Positions 8,927-18,554 of a DNA stretch of 64,000 bases are shown here, one piece after another. The notes below the pieces were generated by a model. The model ran no database searches and was not told the origin of the DNA. It saw nothing but the letters and a program-made list of their open reading frames with translations. The position numbers were made by a program, and so were the translations under genes. Numbering within the stretch: the first letter of the stretch is position 1; each line of letters begins with the position of its first letter. This stretch comes from Bacteroidia bacterium (GTDB lineage Bacteria > Bacteroidota > Bacteroidia > Bacteroidales > CAJPTX01): assembly GCA_002749065.1 (NCBI GenBank), contig PDTX01000003.1:1-64000 (forward strand). The letters are read 5' to 3'.

Positions 8927-9445
8927 ATGCAAACCCATTCACAAGCCCCGCTTTCCGCGCCCTTTTCGGGCCTACTCCTTGGGCTCATCGCCCTCCTCTC
9001 CCTCACGCTGCTGCCCTCGGAGCTGTCGGCCCGTGGCAAGCAATCGCCCGCCGCGTCCAGCCTCTACCTAGGACGGCTGTCGAGCATAAAGATGCGGGGC
9101 AAGAAGAAGCCGAGCGTGGACTCGGTGAAGAACTTCGTCGCGATGCGCAACGACAGCGTGTTCCAGCTGCAGTTCCCGGCCTTCAAGGTCGGCAAGATGC
9201 CCGGCACCATGACCCTCTCCTGCGGCGGCGTACTCCGGCGGACCAACTTCTCGGTGAGCTGCAAGGAGTGCGTGAAGTTCGACATGCCCCTGATGCCCAA
9301 CATGTACTTCGATGCCCACCTCGAGGGGCGCATGGTCGGCGACACGCTCCGCTACGCCTTCCGCCTGGTGGACGCGAGCGTCATGGGCATGAAGATGGAC
9401 GTATCCTTCGCCTTCCGGGGCGTACGAAGGGGCGGGACGAAGTAG
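8927..9445 (+). CDS. Exported protein, possible calycin-like beta-barrel
   Basis: A 172-residue protein with a signal peptide ending near residue 36 (hydrophobic stretch SGLLLGLIALLSLTLLP). The mature part is beta-rich with regular alternation (NDSVFQLQFPAFKVGKMPGTMTL), similar in pattern to the short calycin-like proteins of Bacteroidetes that start with a valued-strand repeat of this kind. The similarity is by eye only. It stands alone between the HAD gene and the nusB promoter. Confidence 0.55.
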   Translation: MQTHSQAPLSAPFSGLLLGLIALLSLTLLPSELSARGKQSPAASSLYLGRLSSIKMRGKKKPSVDSVKNFVAMRNDSVFQLQFPAFKVGKMPGTMTLSCGGVLRRTNFSVSCKECVKFDMPLMPNMYFDAHLEGRMVGDTLRYAFRLVDASVMGMKMDVSFAFRGVRRGGTK

Positions 9446-9474
9446 CCGTCAGCCCCGCATCCGGGCGGTGGAGG

Positions 9475-9505
9475 TTTGCATGGGCAGCGATTTTGTCTAT
9501 CTTCG
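9475..9505 (+). promoter_or_regulatory. Bacteroidetes-type promoter for nusB
   Basis: TTTG at 9475-9478 and TATCTTCG at 9498-9505 are 23 bases apart start to start. The -7 element differs from TAnnTTTG at one position. Transcription would start near 9512, 19 bases before the nusB ATG. Confidence 0.65.
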
Positions 9506-9530
9506 CGGTTCGAATTTATAGCCAAACGGG

Positions 9531-10478
9531 ATGCTGAACAGACGGTTGCTACGTGTTAAGGTGCTGCAGATACTCTACGGTTTCTACAGCGGAGGTGAGG
9601 GCTCCCTGCCGGCTGCGCTCAAGGGGCTACGCACGAGCGTGGGGCGCTACTACGACCTCCTGCACCTGCTGGCCATGCTGCCCGAGGCCCTGGTCTCGCT
9701 CGAGGCCCAGCGGCTGGAGCTACGCCAGCGGAAATACCTACGTAGCGAGGAGGATGTCAACCCCAATCGCAACTTCGTGGACAACGTGGTGGTGGCCCGC
9801 CTCTCGACCAACTCGCCCCTACACGCCTACGCCTCCGAGCGCGCGCTGAGCTGGCAGAACTTCCCCACCGAGCTCAACCTCATCTACGATACGCTGCTGG
9901 AGCAGGACTTCTACCGCGACTACAAGCAGGACGCGGCCAGCGGCTGGGCGCACGACAAGCTCCTGGTGCTGGCCCTCTACGACTGGCTCGAGACGCTCGA
10001 CTGGTTCTCCGACTTCCTCTCCGGCACGCACATCTTCTGGTCCACCGAGTTCACCTACGTCCTCGATACGCTGAGCCGCCTGGTGAGCGAGCTGCCCGAG
10101 GACACCCCCGCCGATGCGCAGATTCTACCCGTGAAGCTGGACTACGAGAGCTGGCAGTTTGCCGAGGAGCTCCTGAGCCAGACCGTGCTGCACTACCGTG
10201 AGAACCAGGCCCGCATCGCCGAGTCGCTGCATAGGTGGGACCCCGACCGCGTGGCCTTCATGGACATGCTCATCATGTCCATGGCCCTGGCCGAGATCGT
10301 GGCCTTCACCGACATCCCCCGGCGCGTGTCGATGAACGAGTACATAGAGATTGCGCGGATATTCAGCACCCCCTCGAGCTCGAGCTTCGTGAATGGCGTG
10401 CTGGACCGGACCGTGAACCGCCTGCTGGAGGCCGGGGAAATCCTCAAGACGGGGCGCGGCCTCCAGGGGGGAGTGTAG
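9531..10478 (+). CDS. nusB: Transcription antitermination factor NusB, long form
   Basis: NusB joins NusE (S10) on boxA RNA and supports processive rRNA transcription. The 315-residue protein starts MLNRRLLRVKVLQILY, the usual NusB N-terminus, and its C-terminal third contains the conserved helices ending in ALAEIVAFTDIPRRVSMNEYIEIARIFS and FVNGVLD. Bacteroidetes NusB is about twice as long as the E. coli protein because of a large insert, as seen here. It starts a probable run of nusB, yajC and ybbR-like. Confidence 0.93.
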   Translation: MLNRRLLRVKVLQILYGFYSGGEGSLPAALKGLRTSVGRYYDLLHLLAMLPEALVSLEAQRLELRQRKYLRSEEDVNPNRNFVDNVVVARLSTNSPLHAYASERALSWQNFPTELNLIYDTLLEQDFYRDYKQDAASGWAHDKLLVLALYDWLETLDWFSDFLSGTHIFWSTEFTYVLDTLSRLVSELPEDTPADAQILPVKLDYESWQFAEELLSQTVLHYRENQARIAESLHRWDPDRVAFMDMLIMSMALAEIVAFTDIPRRVSMNEYIEIARIFSTPSSSSFVNGVLDRTVNRLLEAGEILKTGRGLQGGV

Positions 10479-10557
10479 GCGGAGACGCGCCCGGGGCCCT
10501 ACGCCGGGCTGGGCGCGGAGATGTCAAGGAACGTTTAACAGTAAAAAGGAATAAGAG

Positions 10558-10857
10558 ATGTTAGTACTACAGGCCGGTGGCGGGAGCCCTATCGCTTCCA
10601 TCGCGATGATACTGCTGATGATTGTGGTGTTCTACTTTTTCATGATACGTCCACAGATGAAGCGGCAGAAGCAGCTCAAGAAGTTCCAGTCGGAGCTCAA
10701 GAAGGGGGACTCGGTCATCGTGGCCGGCGGGATTGTGGGCAAAATCCATGAGGTGCGCGGCGAGAGCGTGCTGGTCGACGTCGATGGCAACACGAAGCTC
10801 CGGGTGCTCAAGACGGCGGTGTACCGTAGCGCCGAGGAGCTCAGCAAGGAGGTCTAG
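10558..10857 (+). CDS. yajC: Preprotein translocase subunit YajC
   Basis: A 99-residue protein with one N-terminal transmembrane helix (about 10-28, IASIAMILLMIVVFYFFMIRPQ) followed by KRQKQLKKF and the conserved GDSVIVAGGIVGKI segment, all typical of YajC. It associates with SecDF-YidC at the inner membrane. It lies 79 bases after nusB in the order usual for Bacteroidetes. Confidence 0.95.
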   Translation: MLVLQAGGGSPIASIAMILLMIVVFYFFMIRPQMKRQKQLKKFQSELKKGDSVIVAGGIVGKIHEVRGESVLVDVDGNTKLRVLKTAVYRSAEELSKEV

Positions 10858-10897
10858 GCCGCGAGGCATGTCGTCCCGTTAGCCGTAGGGGGAGGTT

Positions 10898-11929
10898 TTG
10901 GCCCGTTTGGCAGATTTTGTGTCCAGGGCGCGGCTCGAGTCCCTGCTGCTGCCCGTCTGGAGCGTGCTTGTCCGCCTGCGGCGGGTGTTCCGCACCCGTA
11001 CGGACGTGGGCATCTTCCTCCTCCTTGTGTTCGTGGCCACCGTGCTGTGGTACCTGACCAAGCTGAGCCATGAGTACACGGTCGACATCAGGCACGACGT
11101 GCGGCTCGCGGGCCATCCCAAGGGGGCCCTGCTGGTGGGCGAACCCTCCCGCCAGGTGTGGCTACGTCTGCGGGGCCGTGGGCATACCCTCCTGGAATTC
11201 AAGACCTTCTCGAGCGGCCAGCCCTTCAAGCTGGACATGGAGGGCGATGAGTACACCCGCCGGTCGCCCGAGCGTGGCGTGCTGAGCCGCACGCAGATGG
11301 CCGCGCTCTTCGGCCCCCAGCTACCCAGCGGCCTGGTGCTGGAGTCGGTGCTCACGGACTCCATCGTCTGCGAGTTCAGCCCCTTGGACCGCCGGCTCCT
11401 CCCCGTCCGCGCCCAGCTGACCTACAGCCTGGCCCCCCAGCACGTGGCCGTGCGGCCCATGGAGGTGGTGCCCGATAGCATCTGGGTGCAGGGGCCGAAG
11501 GCCGAGCTCGAGCAGCTGGACTCGCTGCTGACCGTGGCCGTCGACCTGGGCGAGCTCCGCTCCTCCTTCGACAGCCTGGTGGCGCTGGAGCCTCTGCCCG
11601 CGGACCTGGATATGGAGGCGAGGGAGGTGTCGGTGCGTATGCCCATTAGCGAGTTCACCCAGAAGGAGATGGACGTGGAGGTGCGGGCGGTCGGGGTGCC
11701 CGATAGCCTCGGGGTGGACCTGCTGCCGAGGACGGTCCGGGTGCGCTGCGCGGTGCATCTGGCCCGCTACCAGCGCCTGGGCCCGAAGGACCTGGACCTG
11801 TTCTGCGAGTTCTCCCCCTACGCGGTCGATGGTCGCTACATCGTGCAGGTGGGCCGCCTGCCCGAGGGGGTCTTCGGCGTGGAGATTACGCCCTCCGTCG
11901 TGGGCTCAATCGTTACGAGTAGGTACTAG
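10898..11929 (+). CDS. YbbR-like domain membrane protein
   Basis: A 343-residue protein with one N-terminal transmembrane helix (about 36-54, VGIFLLLVFVATVLWYLTKLS) and an extracytoplasmic part with repeated beta-rich YbbR-like modules, such as RLLPVRAQLTYSLAPQHVA and the VVPDSIWVQGPKA turn. In Bacteroidetes this family usually lies between yajC and coaE, as here. YbbR proteins elsewhere regulate the diadenylate cyclase CdaA; that role is not established for this type. The TTG start at 10898 follows a GGAGG. Confidence 0.8.
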   Translation: MARLADFVSRARLESLLLPVWSVLVRLRRVFRTRTDVGIFLLLVFVATVLWYLTKLSHEYTVDIRHDVRLAGHPKGALLVGEPSRQVWLRLRGRGHTLLEFKTFSSGQPFKLDMEGDEYTRRSPERGVLSRTQMAALFGPQLPSGLVLESVLTDSIVCEFSPLDRRLLPVRAQLTYSLAPQHVAVRPMEVVPDSIWVQGPKAELEQLDSLLTVAVDLGELRSSFDSLVALEPLPADLDMEAREVSVRMPISEFTQKEMDVEVRAVGVPDSLGVDLLPRTVRVRCAVHLARYQRLGPKDLDLFCEFSPYAVDGRYIVQVGRLPEGVFGVEITPSVVGSIVTSRY

Positions 11930-11956
11930 GGGGCAATGCAGGATGGAGGTGTCGCG

Positions 11957-12547
11957 ATGCTACGAGTGGGTATAACGGGGCCGATAGGTTGTGGCAAGAG
12001 CTACATCTCGGCCCGCTTGCTATCGATGGGGTACTCGGTGTACGATGCGGACCGGGAGGCGAAGGCCCTCGTGCGGCGGAGCGCACCTCTGCGAGAGGGG
12101 ATAGTGGCCCTGCTGGGCGATGAGGCCTTCGGGCCAGACGGCTCCTACAATACGGCTTGGGTAGCCCAGCGGGTGTTCGCGGATAGGGCCCTGCTCGACG
12201 GTATCAACGCGCTGGTCCATCCAGCGGTTCTGGCGGATTTTACCCGCTTCGCCGCCGCGCATCAAGGGGCGGATTTCGTGTTCATGGAGTCGGCCCTGCT
12301 GCCCCAGCTGGACTGGCGCAGGGTGCTCGACAGGGTGCTGGTGGTGACGGCCCCCGTGGACCTACGGGAGGAGCGGGTGATGCGGCGCGACGGCGTGACC
12401 CCCGAGCAGCTCCGCGCGCGGATGCGCTCCCAGGCGGGCGAGGCCGCGTACCTCAGCATGGGCGATGCCATCATCACCAACGACGGGGTGGGGGATATTG
12501 ACCAGGCTATCGCCCTGGCCCTAAGCAGCTTGTCCCATGAGGAATAA
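11957..12547 (+). CDS. coaE: Dephospho-CoA kinase
   Basis: Last step of coenzyme A synthesis: phosphorylates dephospho-CoA at the 3'-hydroxyl. Start ATG 11957 gives 196 residues beginning [15 protein letters not shown], with the P-loop at 8-15, and has GGAGG 7 bases upstream; an in-frame ATG at 11936 has no such site. The [11 protein letters not shown] segment after the first strand is typical of CoaE. It ends with TAA 11 bases inside the following gene. Confidence 0.93.
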   Translation: MLRVGITGPIGCGKSYISARLLSMGYSVYDADREAKALVRRSAPLREGIVALLGDEAFGPDGSYNTAWVAQRVFADRALLDGINALVHPAVLADFTRFAAAHQGADFVFMESALLPQLDWRRVLDRVLVVTAPVDLREERVMRRDGVTPEQLRARMRSQAGEAAYLSMGDAIITNDGVGDIDQAIALALSSLSHEE

Positions 12548-13328
12548 CAATTTCGGGTGCTTGGTCGCCCTGCTGGTCGTCGCGTTGCTCTGGACCATGA
12601 TGGGTCCGGCGGCCCTATTTCTGCTCCCCATCCTCCTGCTGCTCTCCCTGGCGGGCTTTGCGCAGCGCGTCATGCGGGCCTCGCAGGGGGGTGCCGCGGG
12701 CGGGCGCTACACGGGCGGCAGGGCCACGGGGAGCTCGGAGGCCTTCCCCATCCTCGTGTTGCTGGCCGCGGTGATGAAGGCCGACGGGCGCGTGATGCGC
12801 TCCGAGCTGGACTTCGTGCGGCATTTCCTCACGCAGACCTTCGGGCCGGAGCAGGCCACCGAGATGCTGCTGGAGATGCGGGACCTGCTCCGTGGACCCC
12901 TCCCGGTGCAGCAGGCCTGTATCCAGATACGGATATCCTTCTCCTACTCCCAGCGCCAGATGCTGATGGGCGTGCTCTACGACCTCTCCCGGGCCGATGG
13001 CTTCACCGCTCCGAGCGAGCAGCAGCTCCTGAGCCAGATTGCCGCGAGCATCGGCGTGGAGGATGGGCAGCATGGCTGGAGCTCGGGGAGCTCAGGGAGC
13101 GCGGGCGGCTACCGGGCCCGTCCCTCGGTGGACTACTACGGGGTGCTGGGCCTGTCGTCCGATGCCTCCGACGATGAGGTGCGGCGGACCTACCGCAAGC
13201 TGGCCATGCAGTGGCACCCCGACCGCTTCAGCACTAGCCCGGAGGACAAGCAGCGGGAGGCCAGCGAGAAGTTCAAGGGGATAAATGAGGCCTACGAGGC
13301 CATCTGCAAGCAGCGGGGCATGAAGTAG
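12537..13328 (+). CDS. Membrane-anchored DnaJ-domain protein with TerB-like middle domain
   Basis: A 263-residue protein with two N-terminal hydrophobic segments (about 8-40), a TerB-like helical region about 60-165 ([22 protein letters not shown]), a Gly/Ser linker and a C-terminal J domain from about 198. The J domain holds the essential HPD motif at 227-229. The order membrane, TerB, J domain matches DjlA-type co-chaperones that stimulate DnaK at the membrane. It overlaps coaE by 11 bases and ends 4 bases before tilS. Confidence 0.85.
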   Translation: MRNNNFGCLVALLVVALLWTMMGPAALFLLPILLLLSLAGFAQRVMRASQGGAAGGRYTGGRATGSSEAFPILVLLAAVMKADGRVMRSELDFVRHFLTQTFGPEQATEMLLEMRDLLRGPLPVQQACIQIRISFSYSQRQMLMGVLYDLSRADGFTAPSEQQLLSQIAASIGVEDGQHGWSSGSSGSAGGYRARPSVDYYGVLGLSSDASDDEVRRTYRKLAMQWHPDRFSTSPEDKQREASEKFKGINEAYEAICKQRGMK

Positions 13329-13332
13329 CGCG

Positions 13333-14733
13333 ATGGGCGGAGAGGGGCAGCTTTCGTCGGGCGGTGGCCACCGTCTGGCTCCGGGCGGGGGGTTGCGTAT
13401 CCTGAATACGGTGCGCGCCTTCGTCGAGTGGCACGGCCTGTTCGGCGCGGGAGACCGCCTCCTGCTGACGGTGAGCGGCGGGCGCGACTCGATGGCCCTC
13501 CTGTCGATAGCCCAGCGGCTGCGCCCCTGCCCTCTGGCCGTGGCGCACTGCAACTTTGGGCTGCGCGGCGCGGAGTCAGACGCAGACGAGGAGCTGGTGC
13601 GCGCCTACTGCGCGGCGCACGGCCTCCGCTTGCATAGCGCACGCTTTGATACCTTGGCGCACGCCGAGCGCGAGCGGCAGTCGGTGGAGCTGGCGGCGCG
13701 CAGCCTGCGCTATGCGTGGTTTGCGCAGCTGGTGGCGGAGCATGGCTATACGCGTGTGGCGACGGCGCACCACCAGATGGACCAGGCGGAGACCATCCTG
13801 ATGAACATGGCCCGGGGGGCGGGCCTGGCGGGCATGCGGGGCATACCGCTGCGTAACGGGTGGGTGGTCCGGCCCTTGCTCTGCCTGTCCCGCCGCGATA
13901 TCGATGCGTGGTGCGCGGAGCTGGCCGTGCCCTACCGCGATGACCATACGAACGCGCAGCGGGTCTACACCCGCAACTACGTGCGCCACGAGGTCTTGCC
14001 CCGGCTCGAGGTGGTGAAGCCGGGGGCGGTGGCCCGTCTGGCGGCCTTGGGGGATTACGCCGGTGAGGCCTACGAGACCTTGCGGCTTGAGAGCGAGGCC
14101 GTGTTCGGGCCGATGGACGGAGAGGGGGGCTTCTCCCTGCGCCTGACCTCCCCGGGGTACCTTGCGCACCGGGGCTTGGCCCGCTTCTGGCTCAGGGGGC
14201 GATTGGCCTCGCTGGGCTTTTCGGCCGGGCAGGTGGACGACGTGCTGCGGATGGTGGATGGCGGCGCGCAGACCGGGAAGAGGGTGGAGGGCCCAGCGCA
14301 CCGGGCGCTCATGCTGCGGGGCACGCTGGCGGTGGAGCCCCTGCAGGAGGCGGGGGAGGAGCTCGAGATTTGCTCCCCCGGATTGGTCGGGCCTTGCCAC
14401 ATCCGCGTGCTCAGCCTGCACGAGGGCGAGGACTGGCGAGGGATGGTGGGCGACGGGGAGCTGGCGATGGATGCCTCCAGGGTGTCTTTCCCCCTGCGGC
14501 TGCGTCGCTGGCGTGCGGGCGATAGGTTCTGCCCGCTGGGCATGGGGGGGAAATCGAAGAAGCTCTCCGACTACCTCACTGACCGCCGAGTGAGCGGCGC
14601 GCGGCGTGCGGGCGTGGAGGTCCTGATTTCGGGTGGCCAAATAGCCTGCGTCCTGGATAGCCGGCACATCGCCGAGTGGGCGGCAGTCCGTCCTAATACT
14701 GAGCGCCTCCTCCTCGTTACAATCTTCAGCTAA
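13333..14733 (+). CDS. tilS: tRNA(Ile)-lysidine synthase
   Basis: Attaches lysine to C34 of tRNA-Ile(CAU), making it read AUA. The 466-residue protein has the ATP pyrophosphatase P-loop SGGRDS at 48-53, and HHQMDQAETILMNMARGAG further on, followed by the C-terminal TilS domain (RRWRAGDRFCPLGM, KKLSDYLTDR). The first 20 residues are Gly/Ser-rich and the true start could be slightly downstream. AUA codons are fairly common in this window, so the enzyme should matter. Confidence 0.93.
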   Translation: MGGEGQLSSGGGHRLAPGGGLRILNTVRAFVEWHGLFGAGDRLLLTVSGGRDSMALLSIAQRLRPCPLAVAHCNFGLRGAESDADEELVRAYCAAHGLRLHSARFDTLAHAERERQSVELAARSLRYAWFAQLVAEHGYTRVATAHHQMDQAETILMNMARGAGLAGMRGIPLRNGWVVRPLLCLSRRDIDAWCAELAVPYRDDHTNAQRVYTRNYVRHEVLPRLEVVKPGAVARLAALGDYAGEAYETLRLESEAVFGPMDGEGGFSLRLTSPGYLAHRGLARFWLRGRLASLGFSAGQVDDVLRMVDGGAQTGKRVEGPAHRALMLRGTLAVEPLQEAGEELEICSPGLVGPCHIRVLSLHEGEDWRGMVGDGELAMDASRVSFPLRLRRWRAGDRFCPLGMGGKSKKLSDYLTDRRVSGARRAGVEVLISGGQIACVLDSRHIAEWAAVRPNTERLLLVTIFS

Positions 14734-15009
14734 TCAATCGTTTGCATCTCGCCCGGCTTCCTCTGTGGCCTCCCTCCCCGTTGTTTGTTCTAGATTAAGA
14801 TTGACCGATTGGCCCAGCCCGGAATTTTCGCCGATTACTCATTTAATGGTCTGTTCTATAGCTCATTAGTCGTATGACCCATCTTTTCAAGCCGTATAAA
14901 TAGGCGCTGCGATTTCGCGCACGTGGACGGGTGGCGATTATTCTTGCTAATATTGTTGCGAAAAAATCGGGGGAGAAAGGCGGGAAATCGTAACGAAATC
15001 TCAGGGTTT

Positions 15010-16341
15010 ATGGATACAGCTGGTGGTGAAGCACCGATTCGCAGAGAGCTCGTAGATACAGTGCTGCGCGAGATGGGTATCGTCGACATGTCGCAGTCGC
15101 CCATCCGCGCGATAGCCCGGGTAGCGAGCCGGGTGGAGCAGGCAAGCGGTGTGGAGTTCATCAGCATGGTAATGGGTATCCCCGGTTTGCCCCCCTCCGA
15201 GATTGCCATCGAGGCGGAGATAGAGGCTCTGCGGGCGGGCGTGGCCCAGTCGTACCCCCCGCTCGACGGCATCCCTTCCCTGAAGCAGGAGGTCTCCCGT
15301 TTTGTGAAGAACTTTATAGGCGTGGAGGTTTCCCCCGAGGGTTGCCTCCCGTGCGTGGGCTCAATGCAGGGGGGCATGGCCCTCTTCATGCTCGTGAACC
15401 GCATGGTCAAGGGGCGCGACCGGGTGCTCTTCATCGACCCGGGCTTCCCGGTGCAGAAGGCCCAGCTCCGCGCCCTGGGCTTCGGCTTCGACACCTTCGA
15501 TGTCTACAACTTCCGGGGCGAGAAGCTGCGCGAGCGGCTCGAGGAGGTGCTGCGGAAGGGGCGCACCAGCGCCATCCTGTACTCGAACCCGAACAACCCC
15601 TCGTGGATCTGCATGACGGAGGAGGAGCTGCGCACGATTGGCGAGCTCTCCAAGCTGTACGATGTCCCCGTGATAGAGGACCTGGCGTACTTCGCGATGG
15701 ACTTCCGCGAGGACCTCTCCCAGCCGGGTGTACCCCCCTTCCAGGCGACGGTGGCCCGCTACACCGACAACTGGCTGATGCTGCTCTCCAGCTCGAAGTC
15801 CTTCAGCTACGCCGGGCAGCGCATAGGCTGCATGATCGTGAGCGACGTGCTGGCCAAGCGGGAGTTCAGCGAGCTGAGCTCCTTCTTCCCCTCCAGCATC
15901 CTGTCGCAGGCCCTGCTCTACGGCGTGATGACCGTGCTCTCGAGCGGGGTGGCCGCCGCGCCCCAGCATGGCTTCGCGGCCATCCTGAAGGCGGCCAACG
16001 ACGGGGAGTACGACTTCGTGGCGGATGTGCGCGAGTACGGGCGGCGGGCCGCGGAGATGAAGCGCATCTTCACCGAGAACGGTTTTGAGATAGTGTACGA
16101 CCAGGACATGGACCGCCCGCTGGCCGATGGGTTCTACTTCACGGTGGCCTACCCGGGCATGGGCGGGGGCGAGCTGCTGCGCGAGCTCCTGGAGTACGGG
16201 ATTAGCGCCATATCGCTGGGCGCGACGGGTAGCGAGCGGACCGACGGGCTCCGGGCCTGCGTCTCGCACGTGTACCCCCGGCAGTTCCCGCTGCTGGAGG
16301 AGCGGCTCCGGGCCTTCAACGCCCGGCATGCGGCCCGCTAG
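15010..16341 (+). CDS. Class I/II PLP-dependent aminotransferase
   Basis: A 443-residue fold-type I aminotransferase. YSNPNNPSW and the PLP-lysine motif SSSKSFSYAGQRIG (Lys263) are present. Start ATG 15010 (MDTAGGEAP) is chosen; the frame is open back to GTG 14923 but the added residues look non-coding. The substrate is uncertain; its place just upstream of a 2-oxoacid:ferredoxin oxidoreductase suggests it could interconvert an amino acid and the matching 2-oxoacid. The 276 bases before it hold only a weak -7-like TATTGTTG near 14951 and no other gene. Confidence 0.85.
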   Translation: MDTAGGEAPIRRELVDTVLREMGIVDMSQSPIRAIARVASRVEQASGVEFISMVMGIPGLPPSEIAIEAEIEALRAGVAQSYPPLDGIPSLKQEVSRFVKNFIGVEVSPEGCLPCVGSMQGGMALFMLVNRMVKGRDRVLFIDPGFPVQKAQLRALGFGFDTFDVYNFRGEKLRERLEEVLRKGRTSAILYSNPNNPSWICMTEEELRTIGELSKLYDVPVIEDLAYFAMDFREDLSQPGVPPFQATVARYTDNWLMLLSSSKSFSYAGQRIGCMIVSDVLAKREFSELSSFFPSSILSQALLYGVMTVLSSGVAAAPQHGFAAILKAANDGEYDFVADVREYGRRAAEMKRIFTENGFEIVYDQDMDRPLADGFYFTVAYPGMGGGELLRELLEYGISAISLGATGSERTDGLRACVSHVYPRQFPLLEERLRAFNARHAAR

Positions 16342-16405
16342 CGGCGTGCGCTGCGCGAATAGAGTAGTGAATTGAGTGTAAACCATAAGTGAAAAGGAAT
16401 TAGCA

Positions 16406-16633
16406 ATGGCAAAGATAGTAGGTGCAATCGAGGTGGATATCGAGCGCTGCAAGGGCTGCGAGCTCTGCGTGGTGGCTTGTCCGAAGGATGTGTTGGCGCT
16501 TGCCGTAGAGGTGAACGCCAAGGGCTACCACTATGCGGAGATGAAGAACCCGGACAACTGCATCGGCTGCGCGATGTGCGCGACGGTGTGCCCGGATAGC
16601 TGCATAGAGGTCTACAAGCTCAAGGTAGCGTAG
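16406..16633 (+). CDS. Ferredoxin-type delta subunit of 2-oxoacid:ferredoxin oxidoreductase
   Basis: A 75-residue protein with two complete [4Fe-4S] motifs: Cys15, 18, 21, 25 (CKGCELCVVACP) and Cys52, 55, 58, 62 (CIGCAMCATVCP). It is first in a delta-alpha-beta-gamma gene order, 29 bases before the alpha subunit, and should carry electrons from the thiamine-diphosphate site to free ferredoxin. Confidence 0.9.
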   Translation: MAKIVGAIEVDIERCKGCELCVVACPKDVLALAVEVNAKGYHYAEMKNPDNCIGCAMCATVCPDSCIEVYKLKVA

Positions 16634-16662
16634 TGGTTTTGAATTTTTAAAAGGAGGATATA

Positions 16663-17742
16663 ATGGCAGAGTATAAGTTGATGAAGGGGAACGAGGTAAT
16701 CGCGGTGGCCGCCATCCTGAGCGGCTGCGATGGCTACTTCGGCTACCCCATCACTCCGCAGTCGGAGGTTTTGGAGACGCTGCAGGCGGAAGCGCCCTGG
16801 CGTACTACGGGCATGGTGGTTCTGCAGGCCGAGAGCGAGGTCGCAGCCATCAACATGGTTTACGCCGGCGCGGCGTGCGGCAAGAAGGTGATGACCTCCT
16901 CCTCCAGCCCCGGTATCAGCCTCAAGCAGGAGGGGATTACCTACATCGCGGGCGCTGAGCTCCCCTGCATCGTGGTGAACGTGGTGCGTGGCGGCCCCGG
17001 CCTGGGGACCATCCAGCCGGCGCAGTCGGACTACTTCCAGGCGGTGAAGGGCGGCGGCCACGGCGACTACCACATGGTGGTGCTGGCCCCGGCCTCCGTG
17101 CAGGACATGCACGACTTCGTATTCCTGGGCTGGGAGCTGGCCTTCAAGTACCGTACCCCGGTCATGATCCTCTCCGATGGTGTGATCGGCCAGATGATGG
17201 AGAAGGTGAAGCTCAACGAGCAGCAGCCCCGCTGGACGAACGAGGAGGTGGCCGCGAAGTGTGGCGAGTGGGCCACCGTGGGCAAGCCCGCGAGCCGCAG
17301 CCGCAACGTTGTGACCTCGCTGGAGCTCGACTCGGGCCGCCAGGAGCAGTTCAACCACAAGCTGCAGGCCAAGTACCGCACCATCGAGGAGAATGAGGTC
17401 CGCTTCGAGGAGTTCCAGACCGAGGATGCGGAGTACCTGCTGGTGGCCTACGGTTCGTCGAGCCGTATCTGCCAGAAGGCCGTAGACCTGGCCCGCGAGC
17501 AGGGCATCAAGGTGGGCCTGCTGCGCCCGATCACCCTGTACCCCTTCCCGACCAAGCGCCTGGCCGAGCTGGCCGGCAAGGTCAAGGGCATGATGTCCGT
17601 GGAGATGAGCGCCGGCCAGATGGTCGAGGATGTGCGCTTGGCCGTTAACGGCAAGGTGCCCGTGGAGCACTACGGTCGCTTTGGCGGCATGATTCCCAGC
17701 CCGAATGAGGTGGTGGATGCCCTTAAAGTATTCATGAAATAA
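16663..17742 (+). CDS. vorB: 2-oxoacid:ferredoxin oxidoreductase alpha subunit (VorB/KorA type)
   Basis: A 359-residue alpha subunit. It begins with the pyrimidine-binding domain (LMKGNEVIAVAAILSGCDGYFGYPITPQSE) and continues into the transketolase C-terminal-like domain (LLVAYGSSSRICQKAVDLA). The length and opening match the VorB proteins of Bacteroides, which act on branched-chain 2-oxoacids, but KorA for 2-oxoglutarate is very close and cannot be excluded from sequence alone. A good AAGGAGG lies 8 bases before the ATG. Confidence 0.88.
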   Translation: MAEYKLMKGNEVIAVAAILSGCDGYFGYPITPQSEVLETLQAEAPWRTTGMVVLQAESEVAAINMVYAGAACGKKVMTSSSSPGISLKQEGITYIAGAELPCIVVNVVRGGPGLGTIQPAQSDYFQAVKGGGHGDYHMVVLAPASVQDMHDFVFLGWELAFKYRTPVMILSDGVIGQMMEKVKLNEQQPRWTNEEVAAKCGEWATVGKPASRSRNVVTSLELDSGRQEQFNHKLQAKYRTIEENEVRFEEFQTEDAEYLLVAYGSSSRICQKAVDLAREQGIKVGLLRPITLYPFPTKRLAELAGKVKGMMSVEMSAGQMVEDVRLAVNGKVPVEHYGRFGGMIPSPNEVVDALKVFMK

Positions 17743-17757
17743 ATAGGAGAATATACC

Positions 17758-18522
17758 ATGGAGTTGGCAGAAATCAAGAAACTGGGTGGGGAGAAGGTAT
17801 ATAGCCGTTCCGCGCTGCTCACCGACAACATCATGCACTACTGCCCGGGCTGCACGCACGGGGTGGTTCATAAAATCCTCGCAGAGGAAATCCAGGCCCT
17901 CGGCCTCCAGGAGGACGTCATCGGCGTCAGCCCGGTGGGCTGCTCGGTGCTGGCCTACAACTACATCGACATCGACTGGCAGGAGGCCGCCCACGGCCGC
18001 GCCCCGGCGTGCGCCACGGCGATATCGCGCCTGCGCCCCGACAAGGTGGTCTTCACCTACCAGGGCGACGGCGACCTAGCCTCCATCGGCACGGCCGAGA
18101 TCATCCACGCCTGCAACCGCGGGGAGAACATGTTCACCATCTTCATCAACAACGGGATATACGGCATGACCGGTGGCCAGATGGCCCCCACGACCCTCCC
18201 CGGGATGAAGACGGCCACCTGCCCCGAGGGGCGTGACGTGAGCATGGTGGGCAGCCCGCTGGTCATCACCGAGCTCATCGCCCAGCTGCCCGGTACGTGC
18301 TTCGTGGCGCGCCACTCGGCTCACACGCCGGCCACCATCAACAAGCTGCGTCAGGCCATCCGCAAGGCCATCAAGAACACCCAGGAGAAGAAGGGTACGT
18401 CCTTCATCGAGGTGGTGTCGACCTGCAACTCGGGGTGGAAGATGTCGCCCGTGAAGTCCAACGACTGGATGGTAGAGAACATGTTCCCGATGTATAAACC
18501 AGGTGTGCTGAAGGACGAGTAG
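17758..18522 (+). CDS. 2-oxoacid:ferredoxin oxidoreductase beta subunit, TPP-binding
   Basis: A 254-residue beta subunit binding thiamine diphosphate. CPGCTHG (Cys29, Cys32) is the usual N-terminal motif; GDGD (103-106) and NNGIYGMTGGQ (131-141) form the TPP/magnesium site. It follows the alpha gene by 15 bases with an AGGAG site, so cotranscription is certain in practice. It carries out oxidative decarboxylation of the 2-oxoacid to acyl-CoA. Confidence 0.9.
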   Translation: MELAEIKKLGGEKVYSRSALLTDNIMHYCPGCTHGVVHKILAEEIQALGLQEDVIGVSPVGCSVLAYNYIDIDWQEAAHGRAPACATAISRLRPDKVVFTYQGDGDLASIGTAEIIHACNRGENMFTIFINNGIYGMTGGQMAPTTLPGMKTATCPEGRDVSMVGSPLVITELIAQLPGTCFVARHSAHTPATINKLRQAIRKAIKNTQEKKGTSFIEVVSTCNSGWKMSPVKSNDWMVENMFPMYKPGVLKDE

Positions 18523-18554
18523 AATCGGCCCCACATACCGGAATAGATATTGAT